A stretch of DNA of 64,000 nucleotides. Origin: Ornithinimicrobium sediminis. Its GTDB lineage: Bacteria > Actinomycetota > Actinomycetes > Actinomycetales > Dermatophilaceae. This document shows, piece after piece, positions 16,730-23,709 of this stretch; within the stretch, counting starts at the first letter, position 1, and every line of letters begins with the position of its first letter. Position numbers and translations under genes: made by a program. The stretch spans positions 186,001-250,000 of the forward strand of contig NZ_JAJSDQ010000004.1 of the NCBI RefSeq assembly GCF_021272345.1, read 5' to 3'. Under the pieces are notes generated by a model. That model was not told where the DNA came from. It worked only from the letters and a program-made list of their open reading frames with translations, and searched no databases.

Positions 16730-17500
16730 GTGTCACTGACCGACCAGGCGATCATCAAGATCAAGGACATGATCATTTCCGGCGAGCTGCGGCCGGGGGA
16801 CCGGCTGCCGCCGGAGCAGGGGCTCAGCGAGCGGCTGGGCCTGTCCCGCAGCTCCCTGCGCGAGGCCATCAAGGCCCTGACCATGTTCCGGGTGCTCAAC
16901 GTACGCCGCGGTGACGGCACCTACGTCACCAGCCTGCGCCCCTCCCTGCTGGCCGAGGCGCTGTCCTTCGTGGTGGACCTGCACCAGGACAGCAGCATCC
17001 TGGAGCTCATGGAAGTGCGCCGGATCCTGGAGGCCGCCGCCGTGCGCCGGGCCGCGGGCCGGGTCACTGAGGAGCAGCTGCAGGCGCTATGGCAGGCGAT
17101 CCCGGACACCACGGTCGACGCCGAGGAGCTCGTCGAGGCCGACCTGACCTTCCACCGCCTGCTCGCGCAGGCCTCGGGCAACGAGTACCTCGAGGGGATG
17201 CTGGACGGACTCTCGGCCAACACGGTCCGGGCCCGCATCTGGCGAGCGCTGGCCGAGGAGAACGCGGTGACGCGCACCATCAACGAGCACAGGGCGATCG
17301 TGCGGGCTTTGGAACAGCGCGACCCCGACCTTGCCGAGGCCAGCATCGTCGTTCACATCGGCGGGGTCGAGCAGTGGCTGCGGGTGACTTTGGAGACTGA
17401 GGAGCTGGCCGAGCAGGCCGCTCGCGCGGAGTATGACCATGCGGAAGCCGCCGCCGACGGCTCCGACCCGAAGATCACCGGGCCGCAGCTCAGCTCCTAA
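16730..17500 (+). CDS. GntR-family (FadR/FCD) transcriptional regulator
   Basis: 256 residues. The winged helix is at the N-terminus (LSERLGLSRSSLREAIKAL, RRGDGTYV). The all-helical FCD effector domain follows from about residue 85, with metal-binding-type residues Asp-x3-His in ADLTFHRLLA and further His in INEHRAIV and IVVHIGG. These proteins usually sense sugar acids, so it is a second candidate controller of the cluster. No Shine-Dalgarno is obvious upstream of GTG 16730; a TATGCT box 6 nt away points to leaderless translation. A GT-N3-AC palindrome just upstream suggests autoregulation. Its 3' end overlaps the convergent transaldolase gene by 11 bp. Confidence 0.92.
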   Translation: MSLTDQAIIKIKDMIISGELRPGDRLPPEQGLSERLGLSRSSLREAIKALTMFRVLNVRRGDGTYVTSLRPSLLAEALSFVVDLHQDSSILELMEVRRILEAAAVRRAAGRVTEEQLQALWQAIPDTTVDAEELVEADLTFHRLLAQASGNEYLEGMLDGLSANTVRARIWRALAEENAVTRTINEHRAIVRALEQRDPDLAEASIVVHIGGVEQWLRVTLETEELAEQAARAEYDHAEAAADGSDPKITGPQLSS

Positions 17501-18143
17501 CGGCAGCGCCCTTCGCAGCGTCGGCTTCGAAGGCGTCCACCGCCGTCATCGTCAGCTCGTCGGCGACGATCCGCCGGGCAACCGACTCCCCGACGGTGAA
17601 GTCCGGGACGCCAGCGGCCGCCAGGGCCGCGACGTCGTCCGCCGATCGGAGCGACGCCGCCAGGATCCGGGTCGGCTCGGAGCCGATGGCCTGCTGCATC
17701 AGGGTGACCGCCTCGATTCCGGCGCGGCCCGCGTCGGTCATGCGCCCGACATACGGGGCGATGCCTTGGATTCCCAGGTCTTGGGCAACGAGCGCCTGCA
17801 CCGGGTGGTAGACGGCGGTGAGCAGCACCTGCACCCCGTCGCGCACCAGCGTCGAGGCGGCGGCGAGCCCGGCTGGTGAGGCGGGCACCTTGACGGTGAT
17901 CGGGCCGAGCTCGAGCAGGGCCCGGGCCGAGGCCAGCATGTCCTTGGTCGTGGTGCCGAGCACCTGGGCGTAGAACCGCTCGACGCCCAGGCCGTGCAGC
18001 CATTGGTACAGCTCGGGCAGGTCAGCCTGGGAGAGTCCGGAACGGTGCAGGATGGTGGGGTTGGTGGTGACGCCCCGAAAGGCCGTGGTGGGCCAGAGCT
18101 CCTCGATGAGGGAGCGGTCGGCCGAGTCGATGTAGAACGCCAT
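17490..18143 (-). CDS. Transaldolase / fructose-6-phosphate aldolase family protein
   Basis: 217 residues, matching the short TalC/FSA subfamily. It opens FYIDSADRSLIEELW, has the GVTTNPTIL motif at about residues 24-32, and the Schiff-base Lys in ITVKVPAS near residue 84. Short family members transfer or cleave dihydroxyacetone units of sugar phosphates in the cytoplasm. It is read toward the FCD-type regulator and follows the Gfo/Idh/MocA gene by 45 bp, so the two may be co-transcribed. A role in the sugar route is inferred from neighbours. Confidence 0.88.
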   Translation of the reverse strand: MAFYIDSADRSLIEELWPTTAFRGVTTNPTILHRSGLSQADLPELYQWLHGLGVERFYAQVLGTTTKDMLASARALLELGPITVKVPASPAGLAAASTLVRDGVQVLLTAVYHPVQALVAQDLGIQGIAPYVGRMTDAGRAGIEAVTLMQQAIGSEPTRILAASLRSADDVAALAAAGVPDFTVGESVARRIVADELTMTAVDAFEADAAKGAAVRS

Positions 18144-18188
18144 TGCTTCGCTGTCCTCCTGTGGTGTGGCTGGTTGGTGCGGGCGGCC

Positions 18189-19163
18189 TCAGGCCGCGGC
18201 CTGGGCCAGGCGGGCCAGGGTGGCGGTGGTGGCCGTGGTCAGGGCCCAGTCGGCCTCGTCCCGGCGACCCTGCCGGACCCAACCGGCGAACGCGCTGACC
18301 TCTGCGGCGTACTGGTCACCCTCGACGGCGAGCTCTTGGCGGCCGGTCTCGGTCTCCAGCACTAGGCTCGCGGTGCCGCCGTGGCGGTCGGCGCGGAACA
18401 CGTCGGAGAGCGTCACCGCGCCCTTGGTCCCGATGACGGTGGCCGTGTTGCGGAACGGGGCGTCGAAGCTGCAGTCGAAGGTGGCCACCGCGGTGCCGTA
18501 GCGGAGCGCCCCGGCGAACCGGGTGTCGACGTCGCCCTCGCGCTCGCGCACGGCCACAGCATGGACCTCGTCTGGCTCGGCCCGGGTGACGAGGCCGAAC
18601 AGGTCGACTGGGTAGCAGCCGACGTCGAGCAGGCTGCCGCCGCCCTGAGCCAAGTCCAGCCGGATGTCGTCGGCACCCTCTCGCCGGTCCAGGGCGAAAT
18701 GCAGCCGGGCCTCGACCGCCACGAGGTCGCCCAGCGTGCCGTCGGTGAGCAGCCGCCGCAGCTCGGCGACCTGAGGGTGATGGCGGTACATGAACGCCTC
18801 GGCGACGACCACACCGGCGTTGGCCGTGGCCCGCTCGACAGCGGCCAGGTCGGCGGGGTCGGTGACGATCGGCTTCTCGCACAGCACGTGTTTGCCGGCG
18901 GCGACGGCCTTGCCGATCCACTCGGCGTGCGCCCCGTTGGGCAGGGCGATGTAGACCGACTCGACGTCGGGATCGGCCAGCAGCTCCTCGTGGGAGCCGT
19001 AGGCGCGCTCGATGCCCTCCTCGGCGGCGTAGGCATGGGCCTTGCCGCTGGCACTGCTCACCGCGAGGATCTCCCCGGCGCTGGCGCGGCGGATGGCGGG
19101 GATGACCTGCTGACGGGCGATGCGGGCCGCCCCGATGACGCCCCAGGCGGTCGACGCGCTCAT
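18189..19163 (-). CDS. Gfo/Idh/MocA-family NAD(P)-dependent oxidoreductase
   Basis: 324 residues. An N-terminal Rossmann fold begins WGVIGAARIARQQVIPAI, the conserved EKP motif lies in HVLCEKPIVTD at about residues 90-100, and the C-terminal domain contains GGGSLLDVGCYPVDL with the catalytic-type His/Tyr region. Members oxidise cyclic polyols, aldoses or amino sugars. The long frame continues upstream, but ATG 19163 has GAGGAAGGAAAC before it and gives the family N-terminus. It is divergent from the PfkB kinase across a region with two operator-like sites, so it belongs to the sugar regulon. Confidence 0.9.
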   Translation of the reverse strand: MSASTAWGVIGAARIARQQVIPAIRRASAGEILAVSSASGKAHAYAAEEGIERAYGSHEELLADPDVESVYIALPNGAHAEWIGKAVAAGKHVLCEKPIVTDPADLAAVERATANAGVVVAEAFMYRHHPQVAELRRLLTDGTLGDLVAVEARLHFALDRREGADDIRLDLAQGGGSLLDVGCYPVDLFGLVTRAEPDEVHAVAVREREGDVDTRFAGALRYGTAVATFDCSFDAPFRNTATVIGTKGAVTLSDVFRADRHGGTASLVLETETGRQELAVEGDQYAAEVSAFAGWVRQGRRDEADWALTTATTATLARLAQAAA

Positions 19164-19182
19164 GGTTTCCTTCCTCGAACTA

Positions 19183-19264
19183 CAGACCTCCGATGTCTGG
19201 GCCATCCTAACGGCCCGTACGTCTGGGACACCGACTGCGCGGGACCCAGACATCCGATAACCTG
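19183..19264. promoter_or_regulatory. Divergent promoter region with two operator-like sites
   Basis: CAGACCTCCGATGTCTG at 19183-19199 is one base away from a perfect 17-bp palindrome (CAGACATC-C-GATGTCTG). A second copy of the left half, CAGACATCCGAT, lies at 19247-19258. They lie between the oxidoreductase and the PfkB kinase, 64 bp apart, and resemble the sites at 3429-3486, 8851-8869 and 9985-10001. Confidence 0.55.
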
Positions 19265-19317
19265 GCGCTTCGCATGGGTTACTGTGTGTATTCGCGGCAC
19301 CCGAGGAGGCAGCAGTC

Positions 19318-20151
19318 GTGGGCAGAGTCGTCGTGTTCGGTTCGCTGAGTCAGGACCTGCACCTGCCGATGGAACGCCACCCCCTTACCGGGGAGACCGT
19401 GATGTCCGGCGACATCGAGTACCGGTTCGGCGGCAAGGGCGCCAACCAGGCCGTGGCCGCCGCGCGGGCCGGGGTCGGGGCGATGTTCATCGGCAAGGTC
19501 GGCGACGACCCCCAGGGACACGAGTATGTCCGCCGCCTCGGCCTCTTCGGAGTCGACACCTCGCAGATGGAGATCGTGCCAGGGATGCCAACCGGCACCG
19601 CGATCATCTACAACGACAAGGGCGGCGAGAACATGATCGTCGTGGCCCCCGGGGCCAACCACCGGATGGGCATGCATGACATCGAGCGCCTCGACCTGCT
19701 GACGCCCGAGGACGTGCTCCTCATGCCGCTGGAGCTGCCGCACGACGTCGTCATGGCCGCCGTCCACCGGGGCAGCGAGCGTGGCGCCCGGGTGGTGCTC
19801 AACCTGGCGCCGTTCGCCCCTCTGCCCGCCGAAGTGCTGGCCGCGTGCGACCCGGTGGTGGTCAACGAGTCCGAGGCCAGGTTGCTGGCCGAGGCCGGCG
19901 TGACCCCCGACTCGCTGCTGACCACACTGGGGGCCGCCGGCTCCCGGTGGGGCGAACTGCAGGTCCCGGCCACCCCCATCACCCCGGTGGACACCACCGG
20001 CGCCGGCGACGCGTTCTGCGGGACCCTGGCCGCCGCGCTGTCCCAGGGTGAGGACCGGGAGACCGCGATGCGCCGCGCCTCCGAGGCCGCCGCCGCCTGC
20101 GTGCTCCACCACGGGGCCCAGCCGCCGCTACCGGACGAGACCCCTGCCTGA
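19318..20151 (+). CDS. PfkB-family carbohydrate kinase (ribokinase-like)
   Basis: 277 residues. Family signature 1 is visible as RFGGKGANQAVAAARAG (about residues 37-53), and signature 2 as DTTGAGDAFCGTLA with the catalytic Asp (about 222-235). The substrate-binding N-terminus VFGSLSQDLHLPMERHPLTGET is ribokinase-like. It phosphorylates a sugar or nucleoside with ATP. GTG 19318 follows GAGGAGGCAG. It is followed 36 bp later by a TIM-barrel epimerase, likely the same operon. It is slightly shorter than typical ribokinases (about 300). The regulated divergent promoter links it to the main sugar cluster. Confidence 0.92.
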   Translation: MGRVVVFGSLSQDLHLPMERHPLTGETVMSGDIEYRFGGKGANQAVAAARAGVGAMFIGKVGDDPQGHEYVRRLGLFGVDTSQMEIVPGMPTGTAIIYNDKGGENMIVVAPGANHRMGMHDIERLDLLTPEDVLLMPLELPHDVVMAAVHRGSERGARVVLNLAPFAPLPAEVLAACDPVVVNESEARLLAEAGVTPDSLLTTLGAAGSRWGELQVPATPITPVDTTGAGDAFCGTLAAALSQGEDRETAMRRASEAAAACVLHHGAQPPLPDETPA

Positions 20152-20187
20152 CCTCGCACCACCCCCCCGACCCGCAGGAGACCCACC

Positions 20188-21054
20188 ATGCTGATCGGCT
20201 GCCACGGGCTGGTCTGGACCGGCCAGTACAACGAGGCCGGGATCCGCCGTGCCGTCGAGCAGACCCGCGTCGCCGGGTTCGACCTCATCGAGTTCCCGCT
20301 CATGGACCCGACGACGTTCGACGCCGGGACCGCCCGTGCGGCCCTGGACGAGCACGGCCTCGTCGCCAGCGGCAGCCTCGGGCTCAGTGAGGCCACCGAC
20401 ATCAGCAGCGAGGACCCCGCGGCCGTCCGCGCCGGTGAGGAGCTACTCGACCAGGCGGTCGACGTGCTGGCCGAACTGGGGTCCAGGCACCTGTGCGGGA
20501 TCGTCTACAGCGCGATGAGCAAGTACCAGCAACCGGCCACCGAGCGCGGCGTGGCGAACAGCCGCGCGGTGGTGGAGCGGGTCGCCTCCCGGGCCGCCCA
20601 GGCTGGTATCCAGGTCAGCGTCGAGGTGACCAACCGCTACGAGTCCAACGTGCTCAACACGGCGCGGCAGGCCCGGGAGTATGTCACCGGGATGGACCCG
20701 GCTGTCGGCGTGCACCTCGACACCTACCACATGAACATCGAGGAGACCGGCATGTTCGCGCCGGTCCTGGAGACCGCTCACCAGTTGCGCTACGTCCACA
20801 TCGGCGAGAGCCACCGCGGCTACCTGGGCACCGGCAGCGTGGACTTCGACAGCTTCTTCAAGGCGCTGCGGCACATCGACTACGACGGCCCGGTAGTCTT
20901 CGAGTCCTTCTCCTCGGCCGTCGTTTCCCCGACACTCACCGGGGCCCTCGGCATCTGGCGCAACCTCTGGGAGAACGGCGCCGAGCTCGGTGCCCACGCC
21001 AACGTCTTCATCCGTGGGCACCTCACAGCGATGTCGTCGCTCCGGCATCACTGA
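20188..21054 (+). CDS. Sugar phosphate isomerase/epimerase, TIM-barrel (ketose 3-epimerase-like)
   Basis: 288 residues of the AP-endonuclease-2-like barrel family. Metal ligands typical of tagatose/psicose 3-epimerases are visible: Glu in VSVEVTNRYESN, Asp and His in VHLDTYHMNIEE, His in YVHIGESHRG and Glu in VVFESFSS. The family epimerises ketoses at C3 or isomerises sugars. AGGAGA precedes the ATG at 20188. It is the downstream partner of the PfkB kinase and the last gene before the accessory region. Specificity among ketoses cannot be told. Confidence 0.9.
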   Translation: MLIGCHGLVWTGQYNEAGIRRAVEQTRVAGFDLIEFPLMDPTTFDAGTARAALDEHGLVASGSLGLSEATDISSEDPAAVRAGEELLDQAVDVLAELGSRHLCGIVYSAMSKYQQPATERGVANSRAVVERVASRAAQAGIQVSVEVTNRYESNVLNTARQAREYVTGMDPAVGVHLDTYHMNIEETGMFAPVLETAHQLRYVHIGESHRGYLGTGSVDFDSFFKALRHIDYDGPVVFESFSSAVVSPTLTGALGIWRNLWENGAELGAHANVFIRGHLTAMSSLRHH

Positions 21055-21203
21055 ACCCGCCCCACCCGGATCCAGGCTCCGCCGGCTAAGTGCAGACTGG
21101 TCGCCGCAACTGCGCACCCCAACGGCCGCACCCCCGATCATTTCCGGACGATCTCCTCAGCAGACCACGCTTGCACCGCCCCGGGTGGCAGCACGACACG
21201 ACC

Positions 21204-21367
21204 TTGCGTGTGGCCACCATTTGGACACCACAGCATCGCCCCGACCCGCGCTGGTTGTGTCAAGAACCGTGGTTTCCGCCGATCACAGCCAGGTTCTTAC
21301 CCCCAGTTCAGCCTTGCATCTGCCCTTTAATCCGTAGGTTGTGGGTTCGAGTCCCACGGGGCCCACC
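21204..21367. repeat. 164-bp direct repeat, copy 1, ending in a tRNA-Lys 3' half (att-like)
   Basis: The last 41 bp (21327-21367, starting TTTAATCCGTAGG) are the anticodon loop, variable loop, T-arm (GTGGG-TTCGAGT-CCCAC) and acceptor 3' strand of a tRNA-Lys(UUU)-like gene. No 5' half precedes it, so it is not a functional tRNA. An identical 41 bp ends copy 2 at 28437-28600. The first 78 bp are also similar between copies, while about 44 bp in the middle are not. This is the expected look of an integration boundary created at a tRNA 3' end. The rest of the 21055-21521 gap contains no gene. Confidence 0.75.
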
Positions 21368-21374
21368 GTGTTTG

Positions 21375-21480
21375 TCCTGGTCAGGACCCCTGACGCGGCT
21401 GCAGCTCCGTCATGGGTCGCCCTTGACGTGGTGGCCTTGGCCACCATCCGGCCACCGGGATGCAGCCGGGCTTGCATCGC
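21375..21480. repeat. Degenerate repeat B, copy 1
   Basis: This roughly 105-bp stretch just inside the tRNA fragment aligns by eye with 35714-35820, sharing GCTGCAGCTC and then CGGCCACCGGG with the same spacing. It contains a small inverted repeat, TGGTGGCC-TT-GGCCACCA. Its function is unknown; it may be a remnant of an element end. Confidence 0.45.
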
Positions 21481-21521
21481 TGGAGGGCTGAAACTCCGGC
21501 CCGCCCCGGACACAGAGCCTG

Positions 21522-22751
21522 TTATCGACTGACCCCCACGGTCGCCGTCGCAGAGACCGGCGCTGGGTGAGTTGTGGCGTGCGCGAAGGCCGCGGCGAAG
21601 CCCGGCAGGCTCCGGTCGATCATTGTTTCGCTTGCGGTCAGTGAGAGCCGGAAGAATCCGGGGAACTCCATGACCGCGCCCGGCATGGAGAGGATGTCGT
21701 GCTCGATGAGGACCCGCGTGAAGGCGTGGTCGTCCGCCCATGGTGACCGCGGCAGCAGGTAGAACGTCCCCTCGGGCGCGTGCACCTCGTACCCGATCTC
21801 GCGCAGCGCCGTGACCAGGTGGTCCCGCTTCCGGGCAAGCTCGCTGAGGTCGATCGTCATCGGCTCCAGCTCGGCGATGGCGTGCTGCAGCAGGGCGTTC
21901 GGGAAGAGCCAGCCGCCTGCCACCTGCACGGTCATGATCGCGTCTCGTACCACCCGGCGCTCCGGCAGGGTCGGTGGCAGGGCGAGGTACCCCATCCGCT
22001 GCCCCGGCGTCAGGAGGATCTTCCCGTAGGAGTAGATCATCATCGCGTACGGGTACAAGGACAGCGGTGAGGTGAACGGCGCGCCGTAGAAGCGGAGCTT
22101 GCGGTAGGGCTCGTCGGAGATCAGCCAGATCGGGCGGCCGTTGCGTTCGGACGCCGCGGCGAGGATCGTCGCCAGGCGTTCGAGCGTCTCCGGCGGGTAG
22201 ACGCGGCCGGTCGGGTTGTTGGGCGTGTTGACGATGATCGCCCGGGTGCGCGGGGTCATCGCCGCCTCGATTGCACCGAGATCGAGGTCGAGGGTCTCCC
22301 GGTCGACCGTCACCTTCACCGGCACCCCGCCAACGCTGACGATCATCGCTTCATAGAAGAACCACGGCGGCAGGTTCATGACCACTTCGTCGCCCGGGTC
22401 GACGATCGCCAGCAGCGCTGCCGCGAGTGCCCCGAACGCGCCGGACGTCATGGCGATGTCCTCGGGGTCGAACGGCAGGCCGAGCTCGGCCCGCAGCGAC
22501 TCCGCGACGACCCGCTGGGCACCGGGGTCGCTGAGGGTGTAGGCGAACCAGTCCTTGTGCTCGGGCTCGGCGGCGTGCTGCAGGGCATCCACGTAACCGC
22601 GCATCGGCAGGTCCTGCGGGTTGCCGAACGCAAGGTTGCTCAGACGAGGGCCTCGCTCGGCCTCGGCGGCCTCCACCTCCCGGAGAAAGGACATGAACGG
22701 CACCATGGCGCCTTGCACTGCGGACGTTCGCGTAGCGACGACACGTTCCAT
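21522..22751 (-). CDS. PLP-dependent class I/II aminotransferase
   Basis: 409 residues. Fold-type I landmarks are clear: NTPNNPTGRVYP at about residues 174-185, DEPYRKL around 213-219 and the PLP Lys in YSYGKILLTPGQRMGY at about 240. Arg for the substrate carboxylate is in FFRLSLTAS near the end. AAGGAG precedes the ATG at 22751. It lies 78 bp downstream of the broken methyltransferase and just inside the left 164-bp repeat. It resembles aspartate-type aminotransferases but acts in an accessory segment with an aldehyde dehydrogenase, so an amine or amino acid catabolic or modifying role is possible. Substrate unknown. Confidence 0.9.
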   Translation of the reverse strand: MERVVATRTSAVQGAMVPFMSFLREVEAAEAERGPRLSNLAFGNPQDLPMRGYVDALQHAAEPEHKDWFAYTLSDPGAQRVVAESLRAELGLPFDPEDIAMTSGAFGALAAALLAIVDPGDEVVMNLPPWFFYEAMIVSVGGVPVKVTVDRETLDLDLGAIEAAMTPRTRAIIVNTPNNPTGRVYPPETLERLATILAAASERNGRPIWLISDEPYRKLRFYGAPFTSPLSLYPYAMMIYSYGKILLTPGQRMGYLALPPTLPERRVVRDAIMTVQVAGGWLFPNALLQHAIAELEPMTIDLSELARKRDHLVTALREIGYEVHAPEGTFYLLPRSPWADDHAFTRVLIEHDILSMPGAVMEFPGFFRLSLTASETMIDRSLPGFAAAFAHATTHPAPVSATATVGVSR

Positions 22752-22829
22752 GAGCGGATTCTCCTTGGGCAGCTGGGGTAGGTGGGGTCCTGCGGATCGA
22801 AGTGACCGTGGGACGCGGTGGCCCCCCGG

Positions 22830-23613
22830 TCAGGGCTTGGTCGCGGTGACGTAGCGCATCACGTTGTCCTGGCGCAGCTGCCCGTCGGGCTTGCGGTCCG
22901 ACTCCAGAACGTCGTGCAGCAGTCGGCGGACCGGTTCCGCTCCCACCGTGTCGATGAGCTTTTGCGGGGGCCCTCCGGCGGTGTGGTCGCGCCACGCTTC
23001 GTCGTGGTCGACGAAGCAGATGGGGATCGGTACCTCGGCCCCGGCCCCGGAGGGTGAGCCCGGCCTGGTCGAGCAGGGCTTCCACGACGCCCGTGGCGCT
23101 GACCCCGAGCGGCGCGGGAGTGCCGGGCGGGGGCGGGGCGAGGGAGCGGAGCCGGGCGAAGAGTGCTTCGGTCTCACACCGCGCGGGGTCGCCCCGTACT
23201 CCGATCGTGACAGTGCCCCCACGGCGGGTGACCCGCGCCAGCTCGGCCGCGGCGCACGCCGGATCCTGCGCGTACTGGATGGAGTTGAACGCGGTGACCA
23301 CGTCGAAGCTCGCCTCCTGGAAGGGCAGCGCCTCGAGGTCACCTACGTGCAGGTCAGCGTCCGGGACGCGGTCGCGGGCCACGTCTAGCAGCGGCGCGGA
23401 CGCATCCAGCCCGGTGACCACGGCACCTCTCGCGGCGGCCAGTTCGAGCGCGAGACCGGAGCCGCAACCGGCGTCGAAGTAGCGAGTGCCGTACCAGGGC
23501 CCGAGCGCCTGACGGGTGGCCTCGAAGAGCGGCTGTACACGCCGTTCCATCCCGTCGGCCCAGGTCTGTGCATGCCGGCCCCATGGCTCGCCTTGAACTG
23601 TCGCTGATCCCAT
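22830..23613 (-). pseudogene. SAM-dependent methyltransferase, single-base frameshift
   Basis: The 784-bp span is one base longer than a multiple of three. From ATG 23613 (AGGAGAAGGCG before it) the protein shows a class I methyltransferase: YFDAGCGSGLALELAA, GLDASAPLLD, GDLEALPFQEASFDVVTAFNSIQY. Near residue 190 the frame shifts: the C-terminus (PICFVDHDEAWRDHTAGG and, at the end, NVMRYVTATKP) continues in another frame to TGA at 22830. The shift falls in G/C runs at 23039-23048, where one extra base in a 4-base run would explain it. It could be a true mutation or a sequencing error. Operon context: upstream of the aminotransferase, divergent from the LuxR regulator. Confidence 0.75.
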
Positions 23614-23700
23614 CGCCTTCTCCTTGGTTTGTCGATGTCTCGTCAGCGTTGCAGCGGCGTGGGGTTGTGCGTATCCGGGACCATCCCGGATACGTGCCAG
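23611..23700. promoter_or_regulatory. Divergent promoter with 23-bp palindrome, copy 1 of a duplicated region
   Basis: GTATCCGGGA (23671-23680), CCA spacer, TCCCGGATAC (23684-23693) form a perfect inverted repeat 16 bp before the LuxR start and 58 bp before the methyltransferase start. The whole 90 bp, from the methyltransferase start codon outward, is repeated at 28110-28198 before the aldehyde dehydrogenase, with most positions identical. Confidence 0.6.
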
Positions 23701-23709
23701 ACTGAAGTG

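Noticed and set aside
18381-19679. Plus-strand ORF of 432 codons across the oxidoreductase/PfkB promoter
   Set aside because: It crosses the operator-bearing divergent promoter and has shadow-frame composition.
21327-21367. Possible intact tRNA-Lys gene
   Set aside because: Only the 3' half is present; no 5' acceptor strand or D-arm precedes it at this site or at 28560-28600.
21283-21741. Minus-strand ORF with VGPVGLEPTTYGLKGR
   Set aside because: It is the reverse translation of the tRNA 3' end, a well-known false ORF type; the same occurs at 28513-28836 and 49669-50016.
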